Assembly: GCA_028277515.1 (NCBI GenBank)
Contig: JANQGC010000260.1
Span: forward strand, 1 to 6,960
Source: Anaerolineae bacterium
GTDB taxonomy: Bacteria > Chloroflexota > Anaerolineae > Promineifilales > Promineifilaceae
DNA: 6,960 bases
Reading direction: 5' to 3'
The position numbers and the translations under genes were made by a program. The notes under the pieces are model-generated. The model worked only from the letters and a program-made list of their open reading frames with translations. It had not been told where the DNA came from and made no database searches. Below, one piece after another: positions 1 through 4,629 of the stretch. How positions within the stretch are numbered: the stretch's first letter is position 1; each line of letters starts with the position of its first letter.

Positions 1-1755
1 ACGCCAGGTGTAGCGGTGAGTGATGGAGAAACAGCGACGAATGAGCCACCGCCAACGGCAACAACACAAGAAAACCCACCTTTGATACCGACCAATACCC
101 CAACGCCGACCACGGAAATCCAGCAGCAGGTTGATACGCCAACGGCGACGCCCACCCATCTGCCAACCCATACCCCTACTGCAACACTCCATCCGACAGC
201 AACGCCCACACGGCCGTTTCATGGCCGGCATCTCGAATCCAAGGACTGTGATGACAGCAGCATTGCTGCCATCCGCGCCCTTGACCAATTCACCGTTCAG
301 TTTGAACTGTGCGAGATTGATTCCGCCTTCCTGGCTAAAATCGCCCACACGGCCTTCGGCATCCTACCCTTGGAATTTCTTGAGGCCAATGCAGGAAGCG
401 ATAACCTGTTGCGTCAGCCTATTGGCAGTGGACCCTATCGCTTTGAGAACTGGATCGAAGGTGAGGAAATTGAACTGCGCCGCTTTGATGATTATTGGGG
501 TGGGCAGGCTCCCGCAGAGTCGGCTTTTATAATATGGGACGCTGACAGCCACTCTCGACTGACGAACTTAGAGAAAGGTAACGTGGATTTTGTCACCAGC
601 CTGGACACCGGAGATGTAACCATCGTCGAGAGCAATCCCAATCTGGTATCGGTGACGCGCAATAGGCCTGATATTTTCTACATTGGCATGAACAACCGCT
701 TCCAACCCATGAATGATAACCGTGTACGCCAAGCCCTGGCTATGGGAATAGATCGATCAGCCATCATTGATGAATATTATTCGCCTGAATCGGTCGAGGC
801 ATCCCATTTCACACCCTGTTTCGTCCCCAATGGCTGCCTCGGAGAAGACTGGTATCCTTTTGATTCTGAATTAGGCCGGCTCTTACTGGCTGAAGCGGGA
901 TTTCCGGACGGCTTTCGTATTCCTGTTTATTACCGCGACGTGCCACGTACCTATTTGCCCGACCCGCAGGCGATAGCCGAGACCATTGCCAATCAATTGA
1001 TGGTCAACCTGGGAATTGAAGCTATACCAACTGTTTTAGAAAGCACAGCGTTTGTAAGTGGTGTGCAATCAAGTGAATTGGACGGTCTCTTTTTGCTTGG
1101 TTGGACAGCGGATTATCTTCATCCTTCTGCTTATTTAAATGGCCATTTCAATGCCAACAGTCAAATATTTGGTGACCCTTATCCTGAAATTTATGAACCG
1201 CTTGAAAAGGCTGACCTGATAACTGATCCTTTGAGCGCAGCGTCACTTTACCAGGATGTGCACAATGCGATTAACAAATTGGTGCCGCTCATACCGATTA
1301 TACATACGGGAGAAAATCATGCCGCCAAGAACACACTGAAAGGGGCTTACTACCCCCCTAATGATGCGCCTGAATTCTGGTTCATGACCCCTGACGACAA
1401 TGCCCTGGACTTTATGCAGGATGAAGAACCGCCGGGATTGTACTGCGCCGACGAAACTGACCGAGACGCCTTCCATGTGTGCCGCCAAATCGTCGAACCG
1501 TTGTATGAAATTGATCCGCGATCGGGCGAACCCGTCCCGGCTCTGGCTACCTCCTGCCGGCCAGCGGACGGGGGACAAACCTGGATCTGCTCTTTGCGAC
1601 AGGATGTCATCTTTCATGATGGGTCCAGACTGGACGCCAATGATGTTGTGGTCAGCTTTGCCGCGGGCCTGGATGCAGCCAATGCGCTGCACCAGGGCAA
1701 CAGCGGCCGTTTCGCCGCTTTTGAACAGATCTGGGGCATTATGAATGATGGATAA
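1..1755 (+). CDS. Partial extracytoplasmic protein: Thr/Pro-rich linker plus circularly permuted SBP_bac_5 (oligopeptide-binding type) domain
   Basis: The frame is open to the left edge, so the gene is 5'-partial with 584 residues visible. The GTG at 16 is inside the linker and is not a credible start. Residues 8-72 are mostly Thr and Pro, as in a surface stalk. Residues 85-470 match the family-5 binding protein from its middle to its end: ALDQFTVQFEL, then PIGSGPYRF and FDDYWGG (140-167), NRVRQALAMGIDR (near 240-252) and VPLIPIIH (428-435). Residues 476-584 then supply what normally comes first: QIVEPLYEID, PALA, LRQDVIFHDGSRLDANDVV. The domain is therefore circularly permuted. Family members bind peptides, nickel, sugars or other small ligands; the ligand here is unknown. 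Eight cysteines fall in four close pairs, fitting an oxidising location. The gene overlaps the next receptor kinase by 11 bases, so its missing N-terminus may also hold a kinase and membrane helix (inference). Family assignment is firm; sensor role is tentative. Confidence 0.88.
   Translation, partial: TPGVAVSDGETATNEPPPTATTQENPPLIPTNTPTPTTEIQQQVDTPTATPTHLPTHTPTATLHPTATPTRPFHGRHLESKDCDDSSIAAIRALDQFTVQFELCEIDSAFLAKIAHTAFGILPLEFLEANAGSDNLLRQPIGSGPYRFENWIEGEEIELRRFDDYWGGQAPAESAFIIWDADSHSRLTNLEKGNVDFVTSLDTGDVTIVESNPNLVSVTRNRPDIFYIGMNNRFQPMNDNRVRQALAMGIDRSAIIDEYYSPESVEASHFTPCFVPNGCLGEDWYPFDSELGRLLLAEAGFPDGFRIPVYYRDVPRTYLPDPQAIAETIANQLMVNLGIEAIPTVLESTAFVSGVQSSELDGLFLLGWTADYLHPSAYLNGHFNANSQIFGDPYPEIYEPLEKADLITDPLSAASLYQDVHNAINKLVPLIPIIHTGENHAAKNTLKGAYYPPNDAPEFWFMTPDDNALDFMQDEEPPGLYCADETDRDAFHVCRQIVEPLYEIDPRSGEPVPALATSCRPADGGQTWICSLRQDVIFHDGSRLDANDVVVSFAAGLDAANALHQGNSGRFAAFEQIWGIMNDG
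22..225 (+). repeat. Thr/Pro-rich low-complexity linker
   Basis: Within the first gene this stretch encodes a run dominated by Thr and Pro, with recurring TPT, TAT and PTP units made largely of ACN and CCN codons. Such stalks usually hold an extracytoplasmic domain away from the membrane or cell wall. Thr/Pro stalks are familiar in Chloroflexota surface proteins (recalled, not searched). Repeats of this kind change length readily, so its length probably varies between strains. It marks the boundary just before the permuted binding domain and shows that no N-lobe segment directly precedes that domain. Confidence 0.8.
1733..1755 (+). promoter_or_regulatory. Overlapping stop/start junction with weak ribosome binding site
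   Basis: Two in-frame ATG codons, at 1745 and 1748, lie inside the last codons of the upstream gene, whose TAA is at 1753-1755. A purine run GGGG at 1733-1736 sits 8 bases before the first ATG and is the only Shine-Dalgarno-like element. A weak site plus an 11-base overlap points to translational coupling. Either ATG places the kinase glycine loop about 20 residues from the start, so the choice does not change the protein meaningfully. Confidence 0.55.
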
Positions 1756-4507
1756 CCAATTTCCCTTCACCTTTGGCAAATATCGCATGGAAGCGGAAAT
1801 CGGCCGGGGCGGGTTCGGCACTGTCTTCCGCGCCGTAGACATTGCCCTGGACCGTCCGGTAGCGATCAAAATCATGGACCCAGTCTACATGCGTGACCAG
1901 CGTTGGGTAGCCCGATTCCGGCGTGAGGCGCGGGTGATGGCCAGGCTTGATCACCCGCATATTGTCACCGTGCATGAGATTGGTGAGGAAAACGGCCGCC
2001 TGTTCATCGCTATGAAACTGGTCAATGGTCCCGATCTGACCCAATACATACGCAACAATGGCCCGCTGCCCTGGGGTATGGTGCTCTCGCTGAGCGAACA
2101 GATCGCCTCCGCCCTGGATTATGCCCACCAGCAGAATATCGTGCACCGCGATCTAAAGCCGGGCAATGTGCTCATCAGCCACGGTAATGTTCTGCTGACC
2201 GATTTTGGCCTGGCCCAAATGCTGGAGAGCAACAGCCAATCCATCTCCGTTTCCGGGGGATTCGCCGGCACCTATAACTATATGCCGCCGGAAATCTTTA
2301 ACAACGAACCGGCCACTGCCGCCGCCGATGTGTATGCTCTGGGCTGTGTCATCTATGAGATGATCACCGGCGAGGTGTTGATCGAAGGAGACAGCACGGC
2401 GGCGATCATCGGTTCCCTGCTCAAAGGCGTGACCCTGGATCATCCGCTAGGGGACGAAATCCCGGCGGGAATAAATGAAGTGATCCAGACCGCGTTGGCC
2501 AAGAACCCTAATGATCGCTACGCATCCGCCGGTGAACTAGCGGCCGAACTGAGTCGGGTGGCCAGTGACCGGTTTGCGGAACCATATACGCAATTACTGG
2601 AAGCCCTGGAAACAGCTGACTGGGCGACGGCTGTGGCTCTAGCCGGACAAATTTCCGACCAGGACCCCAACTATCGCGACATCGCCACCCTGGAAGCCCA
2701 GGCCAAACGTGGCCAATGGTCTCAACAGTGGCGCGAGGAGGCGCAGCGCGGATTGGACGAAGCGGATTATGACCTGGTTCGCGGGGCGCTGATCCAATGG
2801 CGGCGTGTGGACCCCCAGCATCCGGATGTTGCAAAGATCGAAAAGGAACTGGCTCTGGCCGAGGATTATGCCGCTTTACAGGCGTTAATAACTGCTGGAA
2901 AATGGCCGGGAGCGAAATCGGCGGCCCTGGCCATCGCTGCCCAGGACCCCAACTACCGTGACCTGCCCACCCTGCAGGCCAGAATTAATACGAGGCTGGC
3001 AACGGCCGAACCGGCCATCACACCCAGTCCAAAGAGGACAGCGCCGCTCCCTCAGAAAAAATCGACGCGCAGCTCGACAATACCCGCCGGTACGCCCAAA
3101 GCACCCGGCCCGAAAAAGAAAGAAGAAAGAAAATTCCCGCTCTGGGTCTGGATTGTCGGCATCCCTCTTGTGGCCTGTATCCTGCTCTTTATCATCACCC
3201 TTAACAGCTTTAACAGGCCGGATGATATAGAAGCGACCCCGGTTGTTGAAGAACTGCTGCCACCCAATGCCGGACTTGATGAAGGGGTGCAAACCCCGCT
3301 AGTGAATGCCGGCGCCGGCGTCACACAGGAGAAGGAAGCTACACCTGTCATTGAAGAAAAACCGGCCGCGCTCCCCTTTGAAGGGCACTTATTAACCCTT
3401 TGGGCTGATGAAATTCGGGCGCCGGTTCTGGACCGCATGGCCGGAGATTTTCAAGCACAGACCGGGGCGGAATTAATCGTAGAGGAAATTCCAATTACTG
3501 ACCTGCAAGCGCAATTTATCGCCTCATCTTCCGTTGGCGGTGGCCCGGATCTCATTGCCGGTCCTCATGATTGGATTGGACCTTTTTGGGAAAGTGGTTT
3601 GATTGCTCCTCTCGAAATAGGCGGCCTGGAATCGGATTTTCATGATGGGGCTATTTCCGCCTTCACCTATAATGACGGTTTACTATATGGGCTACCCTAC
3701 ATTGTGGAGAATGCAGCCTTATGTTACAACACCGGAGCATTAAATACTGCGCCGGAGACCTGGGCGGATGTTCTGGAAATGAGCAGCGAATTGTCGGAAG
3801 CAGTAGGGGGAGCACCCGTATTTATGTTACCATCGCGCATTTATTTTACTTATCCCTTTCACACCGCTTTTGGTGGTTATATTTTCGGTCAAAATTCTCC
3901 GGGCGGTTATGATATCACGGATGTTGGGATGGACAATGGGGGCTTTATCGAGTCCGCTTATTTCCTCCAAGAAATGGTAAGTCGAGGATTAATCAATCCA
4001 AATGCTACGTATGATGAGTCTTTATCCCAATTTGCATCCGATCGGGCAGGGTTTATTATTACCGGTCCCTGGGATTTGCCGGCATTGCTGGAACAAGGCG
4101 CGCCGTTCCAATGTATTCCATTTCCTGATAATGGCCGGTCGTTCCTCGGTGTACAGGGTATTATGATTAACGCTCAGAGCCAAAATCGGGAGCTGGCTCA
4201 AGCCTTCCTGGCCGAGTTCCTGGTTAACGAGGCACCGATGCATGCGCTGGCCGAGGCTACCGAGCGGCCGTCAGCCTACCTGCCCCTCTTTCACGCCATA
4301 GAAGAAGGGCATGACCTATACGGCTTTGCCCAGGCCTCGCTCAACGCCGATCCCATACCAGCCAACCCGGAAATGGCCCTGGTCTGGGAGCCTTGGGACC
4401 AGGCCATGCTCTCCATATTTTCCTTCGCCTTGACCCCGGAAGAGGCATTATCCAACGCCGCCAATGTTATTCGTGAGCAGGTTGATTTGGGTGGGATAGC
4501 GAAATAA
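1745..4507 (+). CDS. Transmembrane Ser/Thr kinase receptor with extracytoplasmic MalE-like solute-binding domain
   Basis: This complete protein has 920 residues. Residues 11-272 are a Hanks-type kinase with all the main catalytic elements: glycine loop GRGGFG (20-25), VAIK with Lys42, Glu61, HRDLKPGN (134-141, Asp136), DFG (153-155), a PPE in place of APE (181-183), Asp195 and Arg258. It should be an active RD kinase; the activation loop (156-180) is Ser-rich. Residues 283-415 hold three TPR-like repeats. A basic stretch (KKKEERK, 457-463) precedes one membrane helix at about 465-485, giving an N-in, C-out topology. After an acidic/Pro linker, residues 547-915 resemble E. coli maltose-binding protein along their length: GPDLIAGPHDW, YFTYPFHTAFGGY, YDITDVGMDN, ITGPWDLP, NPEMALVWEPW. 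There is no signal peptide or lipobox; the membrane helix is the anchor. The likely role is ligand sensing outside the cell coupled to protein phosphorylation inside. The ligand may be an oligosaccharide (inference). Substrates are unknown. Confidence 0.93.
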   Translation: MMDNQFPFTFGKYRMEAEIGRGGFGTVFRAVDIALDRPVAIKIMDPVYMRDQRWVARFRREARVMARLDHPHIVTVHEIGEENGRLFIAMKLVNGPDLTQYIRNNGPLPWGMVLSLSEQIASALDYAHQQNIVHRDLKPGNVLISHGNVLLTDFGLAQMLESNSQSISVSGGFAGTYNYMPPEIFNNEPATAAADVYALGCVIYEMITGEVLIEGDSTAAIIGSLLKGVTLDHPLGDEIPAGINEVIQTALAKNPNDRYASAGELAAELSRVASDRFAEPYTQLLEALETADWATAVALAGQISDQDPNYRDIATLEAQAKRGQWSQQWREEAQRGLDEADYDLVRGALIQWRRVDPQHPDVAKIEKELALAEDYAALQALITAGKWPGAKSAALAIAAQDPNYRDLPTLQARINTRLATAEPAITPSPKRTAPLPQKKSTRSSTIPAGTPKAPGPKKKEERKFPLWVWIVGIPLVACILLFIITLNSFNRPDDIEATPVVEELLPPNAGLDEGVQTPLVNAGAGVTQEKEATPVIEEKPAALPFEGHLLTLWADEIRAPVLDRMAGDFQAQTGAELIVEEIPITDLQAQFIASSSVGGGPDLIAGPHDWIGPFWESGLIAPLEIGGLESDFHDGAISAFTYNDGLLYGLPYIVENAALCYNTGALNTAPETWADVLEMSSELSEAVGGAPVFMLPSRIYFTYPFHTAFGGYIFGQNSPGGYDITDVGMDNGGFIESAYFLQEMVSRGLINPNATYDESLSQFASDRAGFIITGPWDLPALLEQGAPFQCIPFPDNGRSFLGVQGIMINAQSQNRELAQAFLAEFLVNEAPMHALAEATERPSAYLPLFHAIEEGHDLYGFAQASLNADPIPANPEMALVWEPWDQAMLSIFSFALTPEEALSNAANVIREQVDLGGIAK
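2591..2989 (+). repeat. Three TPR-like repeats between kinase and membrane helix
   Basis: Residues 283-318, about 330-372 and 375-415 of the receptor kinase form three related helical units. Units one and three share a Trp followed by an Ala-rich helix, then QDPNYRD and a TL-x-A element. Their coding DNA shares the block CAGGACCCCAACTA, near 2660 and 2942. The middle unit is diverged, with VDPQHPD at the matching place. The segment is cytoplasmic and could carry protein-protein contacts, dimer contacts or signal relay. The three-unit reading is by eye. Confidence 0.6.
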
Positions 4508-4518
4508 ATGATCAGGTG

Positions 4519-4537
4519 ACGAGGGATTCAACCTCGT
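4519..4537 (+). terminator. Weak candidate terminator hairpin
   Basis: ACGAGG at 4519-4524 pairs perfectly with CCTCGT at 4532-4537 around a 7-base loop, and two G-U pairs can lengthen the stem. It begins 12 bases after the receptor kinase stop. The downstream bases are T-rich but broken (TTGATATCTAGTTTCTTT), so this is at best a weak intrinsic terminator. Placement between convergent genes supports the role; the short stem and lack of a clean T run argue against it. Confidence 0.35.
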
Positions 4538-4589
4538 TGATATCTAGTTTCTTTACTCATAGAATGGAGCCTGCGACGTGGTGTTTCTC

Positions 4590-4622
4590 AGGATGACATT
4601 TATTAGTTTTAGGATGGCATTT
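4590..4622. repeat. Imperfect 12-base direct repeat
   Basis: AGGATGACATTT at 4590-4601 recurs as AGGATGGCATTT at 4611-4622, with one mismatch and 9 bases between the copies. It lies just beyond the stop codon of the minus-strand gene. No function is evident; it could be a small duplication or chance. Confidence 0.45.
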
Positions 4623-4629
4623 TGAAATC

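Larger units (their letters stand above)
4508..4629. other. Convergent intergenic gap
   Basis: This 122-base gap separates the stop codons of the receptor kinase and the minus-strand ATPase. It is more AT-rich than the genes around it. Besides the small hairpin and the imperfect direct repeat listed separately, I see no gene, tRNA or other structured element here. Confidence 0.8.

Noticed and set aside
16..18. GTG as the true start of the first gene
   Set aside because: The frame is open upstream and the codon lies inside a low-complexity linker with no signal peptide or membrane helix after it, although the domain must be exported.
1426..1755. The C-terminal N-lobe segment as the start of a second, broken binding protein
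   Set aside because: It completes exactly the part missing from the preceding domain, and the gene then ends at a clean overlap with the next one. Permutation explains it better than a truncated duplication, although upstream sequence would settle it.
1733..1760. A frameshift, programmed or erroneous, joining the first two genes
   Set aside because: The second frame begins with two ATG codons and a normal kinase N-terminus, and the first ends at a natural domain boundary. Nothing indicates a slippery site.
1243..1875. A 210-codon minus-strand open frame across the gene junction
   Set aside because: It is antisense to two well-supported domains and its translation shows no recognisable motif; such shadows are common in GC-rich coding DNA.
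1775..2560. Possible pseudokinase
   Set aside because: The glycine loop, VAIK Lys, HRD Asp, DFG Asp and the later structural residues are all present; only APE is changed to PPE, which is tolerated in active kinases.
2885..3438. Minus-strand open frames opposite the juxtamembrane and linker region
   Set aside because: They are shadows of the receptor kinase, with biased composition and no family features.
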